The notes under the pieces: model-generated | The model's database searches: none | What the model was told of the DNA's origin: nothing | What the model saw: only the letters and a program-made list of their open reading frames with translations | NCBI GenBank assembly: GCA_965660195.1 | Contig: CBFHZM010000006.1 | Location: 1-43,788, forward strand | From: JAYODZ01 sp965660195 | Lineage (GTDB): Bacteria; Pseudomonadota; Alphaproteobacteria; RS24 | Direction of reading: 5' to 3' | DNA length: 43,788 nucleotides | In this document: positions 1 through 9,024 of the stretch, piece after piece | Layout of the letters: each line of letters opens with the position of its first letter | Position numbering within the stretch: the stretch's first letter is position 1 | Made by a program: the position numbers and the translations under genes

Positions 1-1223
1 TGGATATCAATTCTTGGGGTGCAAAGACAGCTTTCTTCCGCGTTGTTCGTGACCAAGAATATGAGCAAACGTCGCAAGAATTCCAATACGTCTCGAATTT
101 TGATGGTCCATTGAATTTCGTTGCTGGCTTGTATTTCCTTGAAACCGATGCGTATCTGGACTCGGGTCCGTTGCAAAACTTCTGGTCGCAACAAGACGCC
201 GAAGCTACTGCGTTTTTTGGCGAGGTCACCTATAAAGTTAACGAAGATTGGGAATTGACGGGTGGTCTGCGTTATACCGAAGAGGAAAAAGATTTCGAAC
301 TTCGGCGTTACGCTACAGCTGCTGACCGTATTGCCAAAACCAATGCGACTTACACTAAGCCTGTTTCGACATATGAAGATGACAACACGTCCTATCGTTT
401 TATCGCAAAACGTAACATAGACCTTGGTATGGTCTATGCGTCCTATGCAACAGGTTATCGCAGCGGTGGCTGGAATGCGCGTGGTGTTGACCCATCGACC
501 GTTGGGCCATTTCAGTCAGAAGAAGTCGAAAGCTTCGAGCTTGGTCTGCGGGCCGAGCCTTCCGAAAACACAGTCATCAACCTGACCGTATTCACATCTG
601 ACTACACCGACAAGCAAGAGCAAATTGTGACGCCTGGTGCGCAGTGTGGGCAGACCCAGAGTGCGGGTTCGACGTGTACTTATGTTCGCAACGCTGGTGA
701 GGTGAGCATTGACGGTATTGAACTGGAAACAGTTTTCCGCCCAAGCGATGCGCTGACTGTTCGCGGGTCGTTGGGGTATATCGATGCGGCTTACGACTCG
801 TTCCCTTACACAGGCACCGCCTGTCCAACAGGTTGTGACATCGCCAATAAAGCCAAAGTGGTTTATGCACCGGATCTGAATTGGAACTTGACGGTCGAGC
901 ACCTGACGGTTTTGAGCAAAGGCGAACTGATGCTGTCTGGCTCTTATACCTACACGGATGACAGTTGGGGTCGTGCGGCTTATGAAAGCTGGAATCCTGT
1001 AACAGGTCCAGACATGATCATCGACTCTTACGAGACGCTTGATCTGTCAGCCACTTATACAACAGAAACCGAAATGGGCAGCAAAGTGAAACTGGTTGTT
1101 TACGGTACCGACGTACTTGAGGCCGGTAACCGCGTCAATCGTCTGTTTGACGCTGGTGCCTTTGCTTGGGGTGAGCTTGTACCTCGCCGCCAATTCGGTG
1201 TAACACTTGGACTAGAATTCTAA
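1..1223 (+). CDS. TonB-dependent receptor, C-terminal part (5' end outside window)
   Basis: The reading frame is open from base 3, well before the first possible start codon inside the window, so the gene enters from the left and only about the last 406 residues are visible. It is the beta-barrel half of an outer-membrane TonB-dependent receptor: alternating amphipathic strands, the phrase GGLRYTEEEKDF, the phrase YASYATGYRSGGWNARG and a terminal LGLEF with the C-terminal Phe used for barrel assembly. Receptors of this class import scarce or bulky ligands across the outer membrane using TonB energy; the ligand here is not deducible. It resembles the receptor at 26134-28394 (compare GYRSGGWNARG with GFRSGAFNSRA). 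An MDR reductase and a DUF3604 lipoprotein follow on the same strand, 43 and 89 bases after the previous stop or less, so they probably share a transcript. Confidence 0.93.
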   Translation, partial: DINSWGAKTAFFRVVRDQEYEQTSQEFQYVSNFDGPLNFVAGLYFLETDAYLDSGPLQNFWSQQDAEATAFFGEVTYKVNEDWELTGGLRYTEEEKDFELRRYATAADRIAKTNATYTKPVSTYEDDNTSYRFIAKRNIDLGMVYASYATGYRSGGWNARGVDPSTVGPFQSEEVESFELGLRAEPSENTVINLTVFTSDYTDKQEQIVTPGAQCGQTQSAGSTCTYVRNAGEVSIDGIELETVFRPSDALTVRGSLGYIDAAYDSFPYTGTACPTGCDIANKAKVVYAPDLNWNLTVEHLTVLSKGELMLSGSYTYTDDSWGRAAYESWNPVTGPDMIIDSYETLDLSATYTTETEMGSKVKLVVYGTDVLEAGNRVNRLFDAGAFAWGELVPRRQFGVTLGLEF

Positions 1224-1266
1224 GAGTTACCTCTCAAAACTAAGGGACTGGCCAGGGCAACTTCTG

Positions 1267-2274
1267 ATGAAAAACAGACAAGTCGTTCTGGCCAGCCGCC
1301 CAAACGGATATCCCCAGCCCACCGATTTCGCTTTGGTGGAAGCTGGGGTTTCTGCTTTAGACGAGGGACAAGTCCTCGTTAAAAATTTCTGTATATCTCT
1401 TGATGCTGGCTTCCGGAATTGGATGAACGAATCCGCCGGTGATGATGTTCTCCCTGCCATGCCGCTCGGCCAAGCCGTTATGGGACTGACCCTGTCGCGC
1501 GTGCTGCAGAGTAAAAACCCAGACTATGTTGAGGGTGATATTCTGATGGCGCGGTTTGCCTGGGAAGAATATTCCATCAGCAAGCCCGATGACTTTATCG
1601 TCAAGCTGCCACGGCATCTCGATTTTCCACATAGCTATTATATGGGCATTCTGGGCGATACGGGCATGTCGGCCTATTTCGCTCTAACAGAGATCGCGCC
1701 GCCAAAGGCTGGCGAGACGGTTTTGGTGAGCGCCGCGGGTGGCGCTGTTGGCTCGGTTGCGGGTCAAATTGCGGGTATTTTGGGCGCCCGGCGGGTCGGC
1801 ATTTCGAGCTCACCGGAGAAATGCGCACGGCTTGTTTCTGAGCTTGGTTATGACGCGGCTGTCAACCGCAAGGACCCGCGGGGGCTTGCCGCCGCAATCG
1901 CCGAGGCCTGCCCCGATGGCATCGATGTGTTTATTGATAATGTCGGCGGCGAGACTTTGGAGACCGCAATTTCGCATATGAACCATCGAGGTCGGATCGC
2001 GCTGATTGGTGCGATTACACATTATAATGACCAAGCCTATGGGCCGAAGAATCTGTTTGAATTGGTCACCAAGGAAATCACCATGCGTGGATTTTTGACC
2101 CATTATCGCGAAGAGCAATATGAAGCTGTGCGGCAACAGCTTGAGGCTTGGATCAGCGAAGGCAAATTAAAGAATTACGAGCATAAGCTCATTGGTATTG
2201 AAAATGTCGGTCGGGCTTTTTGTGAAATGTTCAATGGCGACAATTTTGGTAAGACTGTAGTCGAGCTCGATTAG
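1267..2274 (+). CDS. NADP-dependent medium-chain oxidoreductase (zinc-free, alkenal/prostaglandin reductase-like)
   Basis: This 335-residue protein belongs to the zinc-independent branch of the medium-chain dehydrogenase/reductase superfamily that reduces activated double bonds (leukotriene B4 dehydrogenase, curcumin reductase, plant alkenal reductases). Seen in the sequence: an N-terminal GroES-like domain lacking the Cys/His zinc ligands, then a Rossmann domain starting near residue 150 with the glycine motif AAGGAVGSVAGQIA, followed by GIDVFIDNVGGETLE, typical of this branch. The likely role is reduction of an alpha,beta-unsaturated carbonyl intermediate in the cytoplasm. The ATG is chosen because it gives the normal N-terminus; its ribosome site is weak (AAGGGA, far upstream), suggesting dependence on the preceding receptor transcript. 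A clear paralogue lies at 13648-14664. The physiological substrate is unknown. Confidence 0.85.
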   Translation: MKNRQVVLASRPNGYPQPTDFALVEAGVSALDEGQVLVKNFCISLDAGFRNWMNESAGDDVLPAMPLGQAVMGLTLSRVLQSKNPDYVEGDILMARFAWEEYSISKPDDFIVKLPRHLDFPHSYYMGILGDTGMSAYFALTEIAPPKAGETVLVSAAGGAVGSVAGQIAGILGARRVGISSSPEKCARLVSELGYDAAVNRKDPRGLAAAIAEACPDGIDVFIDNVGGETLETAISHMNHRGRIALIGAITHYNDQAYGPKNLFELVTKEITMRGFLTHYREEQYEAVRQQLEAWISEGKLKNYEHKLIGIENVGRAFCEMFNGDNFGKTVVELD

Positions 2275-2312
2275 CTAAAAATATAGACCGTCGCGGCGGC
2301 ATGGAGGGGAAG

Positions 2313-4169
2313 ATGCGCTATCTTAGTAAGTTTTTTGTGACCGTAGCTCTAGGAACAACGCTTGTTGCCTGCGATCAATCGCCTGACAGTGCCTCGCGCG
2401 ATCACGATGGACGCTTACCTCAGCAGGTTTACTGGGGCGATCTGCATCTCCACTCGCGGTTTTCGTTTGATAGTTTTTCTTTCGGCAATCGCTCGTTAAC
2501 CCCCGATGATGCTTTTCGCTTCGCCAAGGGTGAGGCAGTGCAGGCTCACAATGGCGATATGGCGCAATTATCGCGGCCGCTCGATTTCTTGATGGTGTCA
2601 GATCATGCCGAATATCTCGGCGTACTCGCCAGCATTCAAGAAAAACGTGATTACATCATGGCGCTGCCGCTCGGCCAACGCTGGAGCAAGTATTTGGCTG
2701 ATGGCGAGGTGCGGTCTATCGTTTCTGAATTCATGGCAACCATTCAAGGTACGGCCGGGCTAGATAGTTATCCATCGCCCGAGGTGATGAACACCATGTG
2801 GCGGCAATCGGTCGAGGCCGCCGAGCGGCATAACGTGCCGGGTACGTTCTCGGCCATTATTGGTTATGAATGGACCTCGATGATTGACGGCGACAACCTC
2901 CACCGTGTCGTGGTGTTTCGCGGTGGCGCTGAGGATACGGCGGATCTGACACCTTTTTCTTCGCTCGATAGCGTCGATCCTGAAGATCTCTGGGCCAGCC
3001 TTGAGGCCTATGAAGCCAGCCATGATAACGAGGTGCTTGCCATTCCCCACAATGGCAATCTGTCCAACGGCTTGATGTTCGCAGACAATCGGATTAACGG
3101 CCAACCACTTGATCGCGCCTACGCCGAAACCCGCATGCGGTGGGAGCCGATCTATGAAATGACACAAGTTAAGGGCGATGGTGAAACGCATCCGCTGGTC
3201 TCACCCGATGATATGTTTGCTGACTTCGAAAATTGGGACGAGACCGACATTGCGATGAACAAAAAGCCGGAGGCGTTGAAGAAAGCCATGTTTGAGCGCG
3301 AGTATGCGCGCCCTGCTTTACGAAGCGGCTTGCAACATGAGGCTGACATCGGCGTTAACCCGTTCAAATTTGGCATGATCGGTAGCACGGACTCGCATAC
3401 CGCAATGGCCACCGCTGAAAGTGGTAATTATTATGGTAAGTTCGCCGACTCCGAACCGGGGCCCGATCGGCTGACCAATAAAATGGGCGGGGCATTGTGG
3501 TCTAATCGCTTCCTCGCCGCCTCGGGCTATGCCGCGATTTGGGCAACTGAAAATACGCGGGAAGCATTATTCGATGCTATGAAACGCCGCGAGGTCTATG
3601 CTTCCACCGGCCCGCGTATTCAATTACGCCTCTTTGGTGGTTTCGATTTCTCCGAAGATGATATCAACCGTCCCGATATGGTCGCACAGGCCTATGCCCG
3701 CGGTGTGCCAATGGGTGGCGATTTGCCTGCTTCAGAAAAAGCGCCTGGCTTTTTAATTGCTGCGAGTAAAGACCCCGAAAGTGCGCATCTCGACCGTATT
3801 CAGATCATCAAAGGCTGGCTGGCCGAAGACGGTACGACGCGGGAGCGGGTCTATGATGTTGCCTGGTCGGGCGATCGCCTGCCGGATGCCAAGACGGGCA
3901 GTGTCGGCCCTGTGGGTTCAACCGTGGATGTCGCAAACGCCACCTATACCAATGATATCGGTGCGGAGAGCTTGATGACCTATTGGCAAGATCCCGATTT
4001 TAATCCGAGCGAGCGTGCCTTTTATTATGCGCGGGTGTTAGAAATCCCGACACCGCGTTGGTCGACATATGATGCGGCGCGCTACAAGCAGCCCTTACCG
4101 AAGGATGTGCCACATAGCTTGCAGCAACGCGCCTACAGCTCGCCGATTTGGTACACACCGAGCGAGTAA
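2313..4169 (+). CDS. DUF3604 protein, predicted lipoprotein with PHP-like metal site
   Basis: A 618-residue DUF3604 protein. An ATG also exists at 2301, but the GGAGGGG between the two sits in ribosome-site position for 2313, which gives the better signal peptide. The N-terminus is basic, then hydrophobic, and ends in a lipobox LVAC with Cys about residue 20, so it is predicted to be a lipid-anchored envelope protein. Immediately after come histidine-rich motifs expected of a metal-dependent PHP-type hydrolase: WGDLHLHSRFSFDS, SDHAEYLG, IPHNGNLSNG, KGDGETHP and GSTDSHTA. The family's biochemical function is unknown; a metallo-hydrolase acting outside the cytoplasm is an inference from the motifs and signal. 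It follows a TonB receptor and an MDR reductase, the same company kept by the second DUF3604 gene at 28450-30219. Confidence 0.88.
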   Translation: MRYLSKFFVTVALGTTLVACDQSPDSASRDHDGRLPQQVYWGDLHLHSRFSFDSFSFGNRSLTPDDAFRFAKGEAVQAHNGDMAQLSRPLDFLMVSDHAEYLGVLASIQEKRDYIMALPLGQRWSKYLADGEVRSIVSEFMATIQGTAGLDSYPSPEVMNTMWRQSVEAAERHNVPGTFSAIIGYEWTSMIDGDNLHRVVVFRGGAEDTADLTPFSSLDSVDPEDLWASLEAYEASHDNEVLAIPHNGNLSNGLMFADNRINGQPLDRAYAETRMRWEPIYEMTQVKGDGETHPLVSPDDMFADFENWDETDIAMNKKPEALKKAMFEREYARPALRSGLQHEADIGVNPFKFGMIGSTDSHTAMATAESGNYYGKFADSEPGPDRLTNKMGGALWSNRFLAASGYAAIWATENTREALFDAMKRREVYASTGPRIQLRLFGGFDFSEDDINRPDMVAQAYARGVPMGGDLPASEKAPGFLIAASKDPESAHLDRIQIIKGWLAEDGTTRERVYDVAWSGDRLPDAKTGSVGPVGSTVDVANATYTNDIGAESLMTYWQDPDFNPSERAFYYARVLEIPTPRWSTYDAARYKQPLPKDVPHSLQQRAYSSPIWYTPSE

Positions 4170-4174
4170 GGCCT

Positions 4175-4600
4175 TTAGTCGTCCTGAGCCGCGGGTGGAT
4201 TACCAGCAAAACCCGCGATCGTTGTATCAACAGGTGACCACGTGTTAGCTGATGCAGTCCAGCAGTTCGCCTGCATAGAGATCCAGCTGCTATCATCCAT
4301 GGTACCAGCTTTGACAAATACAAAACCCGGGATCTCGGCAATAAAGGTGAGCATTTGGCTGCCGCAGTGTGGACAGAAGCCGCGGCGCACGGTTGATCCA
4401 TCCGTGCCTTTTTTCTCATAAATTTTGTGCTCACCGTGCAGAGCGAGTGCCGTTTCCGGCAGATGCACGACGGTTGCTTTGCCCGACCCTGTGACTTTCT
4501 GGCAGTCGCGGCAATGGCAATGAAACGCGGCGCCAGCTTGCGTTTCATCGAGCTGGTAATGTAATTGGCCGCACAAGCATGATCCTGAAATCATCGACAC
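4175..4600 (-). CDS. GFA / CENP-V domain protein
   Basis: This 141-residue protein has the zinc-binding fold named after glutathione-dependent formaldehyde-activating enzyme. The cysteine pattern is complete: SCLCGQ near residue 8, CHCRDCQK near residue 28 and CPHCGS near residue 76. Most members of this family have no assigned activity, and the formaldehyde role should not be assumed. It ends 5 bases from the stop of the DUF3604 lipoprotein gene on the opposite strand, so the two are convergent. Start is the ATG at 4600, preceded on its own strand by AAGGAGAG in good position. A link to the catabolic genes around it is only positional. Confidence 0.85.
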   Translation of the reverse strand: MSMISGSCLCGQLHYQLDETQAGAAFHCHCRDCQKVTGSGKATVVHLPETALALHGEHKIYEKKGTDGSTVRRGFCPHCGSQMLTFIAEIPGFVFVKAGTMDDSSWISMQANCWTASANTWSPVDTTIAGFAGNPPAAQDD

Positions 4601-4800
4601 GCTCTCCTTTATAACTCCATGTTTCGACAGTTTTTGGTCTGCGTCAAACTTTTAACGCCGTTCTAAACCTATGACTTGGACAAGGTTACAAAGCTTCGAT
4701 TTTGGCAAATAATACTTACTCATAAGACGCTGGTTTTAGGCTTTGAGCTGGCTTAAGCTTGAGCGATCGTCATCTGACGCGAAGTAGAGGGAGATGTTTC

Positions 4801-6210
4801 ATGACGGAAAAAATGACCAAAGAAGATCTGGCGCGGACGCGCATGGCCAAGGGGGTCAATTGGGTTGATCTCGTGGCAACGGACTCCAAGCCGGTTCCAG
4901 ATTTCTTGAAAGAGCCGAGTTATCGTTATCGCGGCTCCGATCCTATTCCAGCTGAACGTTACACCTCGCGAGAATTCGCTGCTCTTGAACGCGAAAAAAT
5001 GTGGCCGAATGTCTGGCAATTTGCCGCCCGCGAAGAGGATCTTCCTGAGGTTGGCGATTATGTCGTCTATGAAAATGCCGGCCGCACCTTTTTGATTTGT
5101 CGGCAAGATGACGGCTCGGTTCGGGCTTTCCACAATGTCTGTTTGCACCGCGGCCGCAAATTACGCACTGAGGATGGGTGCGCGGATCAGTTCCAATGCC
5201 CGTTTCACGGTTTCACCTGGAATAAGGATGGCTCGCTGGCTGAAATTCCCAATCGTTGGGATTTCGGGCATTTGTCGGATAAGAAAATGCAGCTCCCAGA
5301 AGCGCAAGTCGGAAGTTGGGCAGGGTATATTTTTATCCGTGAAAGCGAGGAAGGGCCAAGCTTGGAAGAATACCTTAGCCCCTTGCCAGAGTTTTTTAAG
5401 CGCTGGCGGCATGAAGAGTGTGGCACCGTTATCTGGGTTGGGAAAGTCGTTCCGGCCAACTGGAAGATAACAGCAGAAGCTTTTATGGAGGCCTGGCACA
5501 CCGTTGTTACGCATCCACAAATCTTACCCTTTACGGGCGATGAGAACAGCGCCTATTGGACCTATGGTGATAATGTGAATGTGAACCTCGTGCCGTTTGG
5601 CGTGATGTCACCGCATGTCGACCCCAGCGACAAGAAGCAACAATGGATTGTCGATGAGTTTGTGAAATATAATGGCCGCTCAGCGGAAAATTATGACCCC
5701 GATGCCGACCCATTTAAAATTGATGTTCCTGAGGGGCAGACGGCGCGCGAGGCGCTCGGCGCGGCGATGCGCGAGGCCTATACCAATATGTTCCAATATG
5801 ACCATAGCGACGCGACCGACGCCGAGCTTCTCGATGCGTTGGTCTATAATGTTTTCCCAAATTTCTCGCCGTGGGGCGGCTTTATGCCAAATATCGTCTA
5901 TCGCTGGAAGCCATGGGGGGATGACCCCGATTATTGCTTGATGGAAGTGCGTATTCTCTCGCGCGTCCCGAAAGGGCAACCAATTCCGCGTAGCCCAAAA
6001 ATGCACTTCTTGAGCCTCGAGCAGAAGTGGACAGAGGCGACTGAATTGGGCGCTTTGGGCGATGTGTTTGAACAAGACATGGATAATCTGCCCTATGTGC
6101 AAGAAGGTCTGAAATGCTCAAAAAATGGCGAGGTCCAGTTCGGCGACTATCAAGAAATTCGGTTGCGTCAGTTCCAACAGACGCTCGATAAATATATCAG
6201 TAAGGAGTAG
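4801..6210 (+). CDS. Rieske non-heme iron oxygenase, large (alpha) subunit
   Basis: A 469-residue ring-hydroxylating oxygenase alpha subunit. An in-frame TTG at 4759 would add 14 residues, but AGAGGGAGA just ahead of the ATG at 4801 and family length favour the ATG. The Rieske [2Fe-2S] ligands are C114/H116 (CLHRG) and C133/H136 (CPFHG). The catalytic domain carries the mononuclear iron histidines H233 and H238 (WHTVVTHP), with an acidic residue in the bridging helix before them and a likely third ligand in the later stretch DVFEQDMDNLP. Such enzymes insert oxygen into aromatic or alicyclic carbons using electrons from a ferredoxin/reductase, none of which is encoded in the window. It is longer and more distant than the two other Rieske proteins here. 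A ThuA-like gene follows by 5 bases, forming an operon. Confidence 0.92.
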   Translation: MTEKMTKEDLARTRMAKGVNWVDLVATDSKPVPDFLKEPSYRYRGSDPIPAERYTSREFAALEREKMWPNVWQFAAREEDLPEVGDYVVYENAGRTFLICRQDDGSVRAFHNVCLHRGRKLRTEDGCADQFQCPFHGFTWNKDGSLAEIPNRWDFGHLSDKKMQLPEAQVGSWAGYIFIRESEEGPSLEEYLSPLPEFFKRWRHEECGTVIWVGKVVPANWKITAEAFMEAWHTVVTHPQILPFTGDENSAYWTYGDNVNVNLVPFGVMSPHVDPSDKKQQWIVDEFVKYNGRSAENYDPDADPFKIDVPEGQTAREALGAAMREAYTNMFQYDHSDATDAELLDALVYNVFPNFSPWGGFMPNIVYRWKPWGDDPDYCLMEVRILSRVPKGQPIPRSPKMHFLSLEQKWTEATELGALGDVFEQDMDNLPYVQEGLKCSKNGEVQFGDYQEIRLRQFQQTLDKYISKE

Positions 6211-6215
6211 GCCCG

Positions 6216-6971
6216 ATGTCCAAGCCAGATCAACCGCCGCGCATTAACTGCATTCTTGTTGCCAGTGGCAAATATCACGATATTGATTTTGCCCGTCTTG
6301 AAATTCTAAAACTGCTCGGCGAGGATGATCGCTTTCGGGTACGGGTGTTTGAGGATTACGAAAACATCGACGCTCTCAAAGAGGCCCATTGCCTGATTTC
6401 CTATACCTGCGATGTGATCCCCTCGATCAATGCGCAGGAAGCCTTGCGCGATTGGCTGAATGAGGGTGGCCGTTGGTATGCGTTGCACGGTACCAACTCA
6501 ATTTTACGTTTGCTATCGAATGGCAAGTGGGATGCGCCGCGTTGGGCGCCACTTTATGCCGAGCTCTTGGGCTCACAATTTATTTCGCATCCGCCGATCG
6601 AACCTTACACGGTGACGGTGAAGCAGCCTGATCATCCTCTGGTTAAAGGTGTTGAGGCGTTTGAGACGACGGATGAGCTTTACCATCTCGAGCAACATGG
6701 CACGCTCGATGTTTTGCTCGAGACGGAGTGCGACCAGCCCGGCACGGGGTTTGTTGAGGCCGACGACGCTCCTGGCACGCACCCTGTTTTCTATATCAAG
6801 GAGCATGGAAAGGGTGCAGTTTTGTATCTGACCTTGGGGCATTGCCGCGGGCATTACGATATGCAACCAGTGCTTGATTGGTGGCCAACCATTGAACGCT
6901 GCGCGTGGGATTTGCCGGTGTTCTATACGCTCCTAAGGCGCGGCATTAGCTGGGTGGCTAAGGAGCTGTGA
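6216..6971 (+). CDS. ThuA-like domain protein
   Basis: A 251-residue cytoplasmic protein of the ThuA-like family, which has a class-I glutamine-amidotransferase-like fold. Family features are the N-terminal strand INCILVASGKYHD, the central GGRWYALHGTNS, the region HPLVKGVEAFETTDELYHL and the C-terminal GKGAVLYLTLGHCRGHYD. The family is named after trehalose-utilisation genes, but most members are of unknown role and many lie in catabolic operons. The ATG at 6216 has a ribosome site TAAGGAG that overlaps the end of the upstream Rieske gene, so the two are almost certainly cotranslated. This suggests work on the oxygenation product or on a conjugate of it; that is inference. Its last 14 bases overlap the end of the convergent ACAD gene. 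Confidence 0.8.
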   Translation: MSKPDQPPRINCILVASGKYHDIDFARLEILKLLGEDDRFRVRVFEDYENIDALKEAHCLISYTCDVIPSINAQEALRDWLNEGGRWYALHGTNSILRLLSNGKWDAPRWAPLYAELLGSQFISHPPIEPYTVTVKQPDHPLVKGVEAFETTDELYHLEQHGTLDVLLETECDQPGTGFVEADDAPGTHPVFYIKEHGKGAVLYLTLGHCRGHYDMQPVLDWWPTIERCAWDLPVFYTLLRRGISWVAKEL

Positions 6972-8073
6972 TCCCCGCATAAGCGTTAAAGGCGCGCTCG
7001 CCATCGGCAGGGTATTGCGTCAAAAAGACGAGCCTTTTGTGATAACGTCCAATCGGCAATTCATCGCTGACGCCCATCCCGCCATGTAGTTGAATGGCTT
7101 CATGGCCGAGAGCGATGCCGCGTTCGGCAATAGCGGCGCGGGCACCAGCAATCGCGCGGCTACGATCTGCCTTATTTTCCTGCAAGGTAATGCGCTCGAG
7201 AAGTGCGCGGCACTCGTTCAAGCCAACATATTGTGCCACCATACGGTGTTGCAGGGCTTGGAAGCTGCCCAAGGTTTTACCAAATTGCTCGCGCGTCCGT
7301 AAATATTCCAACGTGTCCTCGAACATTTTATTCATTAGGCCAACAGCTTCGGCCGCACGCAAGAGTGCACTTTCTTCGCGGATTGTGTGCCATAGATCGA
7401 GTCCGCCCACGAGCCGGTAACTCTCGGGAATGCGTACGTGATCAAACAAGGCTTGGCAGGCGACTGCCCCGTCAATCAGTCGGAAGGGTGCTAGTGTTAA
7501 ACCAGCCGTATCGGCGGGGACAAAAAAGAACTCGGTTTGTGATGTGCCATTGACGCCTGTTTGCCCACTGACAACAAAGCCATCGGCGTTTAAACCAGCG
7601 ACGATCAGTGATTTTTCACCGTAAAGTTCATACTGTCCATTACTGAGGCTAGCGCGCAGACCAACCCAGTCGTCATCGTCGCCCGCGCTATATTCGGTAT
7701 GCGCCAGTGCCAGCCTTTTGCTGCCATCGATTAGTTTGGGAAGCCATGATTGTGCCAGTTCGGGAGCCGCACCGCGCTCAAACAAACGCCCAGCTTCGAA
7801 CACGCAATCGATCATCGGTTCGACGACCGAGCCGTAGCCGAACGCCTCAAACATAATCGATAAGGTCGTGTCGTCTGCGCCGAGGCCACCATTTTCAGCA
7901 CTAAAAGCGGTGCCAATAATGCCCAACTCGCCTAGCGTCGCCCAATTCTCTTGCGAAAAACCACAGCGCTCGCTTTGATATTTTGCCGCGCTATTGATCG
8001 GATATTTGTCTTGCACAAAGCGCTCGACCATAGATTTGATCATGCTCTGTTCGTCGGTGAGATCGAAAGCCAC
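6958..8073 (-). CDS. Acyl-CoA dehydrogenase family protein (probable non-catalytic-type partner subunit)
   Basis: A 371-residue acyl-CoA dehydrogenase-fold protein starting at GTG 8073, preceded by AAGGGAAAAGG. The N-terminal helical domain (FGYGSVVEPM) and the C-terminal four-helix domain are clear; the latter includes REQFGKTLGSFQALQHRM and LHGGMGVSDELPIGRYHKRL. The middle beta domain is degenerate: the FAD-contacting motif, usually SEPxxGSD, is replaced by HTEYSAGDDDDW. This pattern is typical of the second subunit of heteromeric ACADs known from steroid and cholate side-chain degradation, where one subunit contributes an incomplete site. The likely partner is the full-length ACAD at 10629-11837. 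The gene is divergent from the LuxR-type regulator at 8204. The substrate is unknown. Confidence 0.87.
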   Translation of the reverse strand: MAFDLTDEQSMIKSMVERFVQDKYPINSAAKYQSERCGFSQENWATLGELGIIGTAFSAENGGLGADDTTLSIMFEAFGYGSVVEPMIDCVFEAGRLFERGAAPELAQSWLPKLIDGSKRLALAHTEYSAGDDDDWVGLRASLSNGQYELYGEKSLIVAGLNADGFVVSGQTGVNGTSQTEFFFVPADTAGLTLAPFRLIDGAVACQALFDHVRIPESYRLVGGLDLWHTIREESALLRAAEAVGLMNKMFEDTLEYLRTREQFGKTLGSFQALQHRMVAQYVGLNECRALLERITLQENKADRSRAIAGARAAIAERGIALGHEAIQLHGGMGVSDELPIGRYHKRLVFLTQYPADGERAFNAYAGITAP

Positions 8074-8203
8074 TGCCTTTTCCCTTTTTTCAGAGATATT
8101 CTAAACGCTTGAAGAAACCCAACAAAAAACTTAGTATCCATTTTACACATTTTTAGCTACCTGACGGCTCGTTAAAAGGTTAGGTGTCTTGAGAGAGGGG
8201 CGA

Positions 8204-8974
8204 ATGAAGAATATTAGCGCTAATTTAGAGCTGATACGGATTGAGAATGCCGATAGTATTCGACGCGCCGCCGAGGCCTTTCGCGACGTCTCGCGAGCTC
8301 TCTACCCCTTCCGCATCGCTGTTTGCCACAATATCGCCTTGAATCCTGCGATGGTTGATGAAAATGGCGTTAATCTCTCGAGTGAAGTTTTCGGCTGGGA
8401 TGGCAAGAATGATTGGTGGAAATCCAGCAATTTGGCCCTTATTTCTCCGATCCCGATGGCTTGTCGCTATGAGAGCGAACCTTTCTGGATCAATGCCAAT
8501 GGTATTAATACGCGCTATCCAAATCACTATCTAGGCACGATAGACCTCAGCAAGTTTAAGGATAGAGCGCGCACCCATGCCGCTATTGTTGTACCAGTTC
8601 ACATGCCCTTTGGTCAGATTGGCGCCGTAAGCTTTAATCCGGAAGACCCCGATAAGTCGGATTTGAGCGCTGAATATGAGGCGTTTGGTGATGAGTTAGG
8701 GATTTATGCGCGGGCTTTCATTCGCAGTTATGTGCATGTCGACCCACGCGCACAATTATTGCCCGGAAAGGCTAAGCTCAGCAAACGGGAAGTTGAGTGC
8801 TTGCGGTGGGCGGCGTTGGGGAAAACCGATGTCGAAATCAGCCTAATCATTGGCCGTAGCCGCGCCACTGTGCGGTTTCATATTCATAATGCCTCGGTCA
8901 AACTCGATGCCATCAATCGAAGCGCCGCTGTCTTCAAGGCAACGCAGCTCGGCTATATCAGCAATTACAACTAA
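8204..8974 (+). CDS. LuxR-type transcriptional regulator (solo)
   Basis: A 256-residue regulator. A TTG at 8189 is in frame, but GAGAGAGGGG sits directly ahead of the ATG at 8204. The last 60 residues are a LuxR/FixJ-type helix-turn-helix: LSKREVECLRWAALGKTD followed by IIGRSRATVRFHIHNASVKL. The N-terminal 180 residues look like an autoinducer-binding-type sensor domain, with SPIPMACRYESEPFWI and the conserved IVVPVHMPFGQIGAVSF. No acyl-homoserine-lactone synthase gene is visible, so it is a 'solo' that may sense a substrate or exogenous signal. A strong paralogue lies at 36481-37257. It is divergent from the ACAD at 6958-8073 and 50 bases upstream of the DUF35/thiolase/ACAD operon, its most likely targets. 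Confidence 0.87.
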   Translation: MKNISANLELIRIENADSIRRAAEAFRDVSRALYPFRIAVCHNIALNPAMVDENGVNLSSEVFGWDGKNDWWKSSNLALISPIPMACRYESEPFWINANGINTRYPNHYLGTIDLSKFKDRARTHAAIVVPVHMPFGQIGAVSFNPEDPDKSDLSAEYEAFGDELGIYARAFIRSYVHVDPRAQLLPGKAKLSKREVECLRWAALGKTDVEISLIIGRSRATVRFHIHNASVKLDAINRSAAVFKATQLGYISNYN

Positions 8975-9024
8975 AGCTGAAATCTCGCCACTAGGCGGAT
9001 AAGATAAAAACATTACCTAGAACA

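Noticed and set aside
516..902. Long open frames on the opposite strand of real genes, for example 516-902 and 2760-3191
   Set aside because: They lie wholly inside well-supported genes, lack ribosome sites, and their composition mirrors the sense gene.
4175..4600. Formaldehyde detoxification role for the GFA-domain protein
   Set aside because: The domain is widespread and mostly of unknown function, and no other formaldehyde gene is in view.
4759..4800. TTG start for the first Rieske gene, and similar upstream TTG starts at 8189, 12361, 13636, 15634 and 22176
   Set aside because: In each case a good ribosome site lies just before a downstream ATG, and often the TTG extension overlaps that site.
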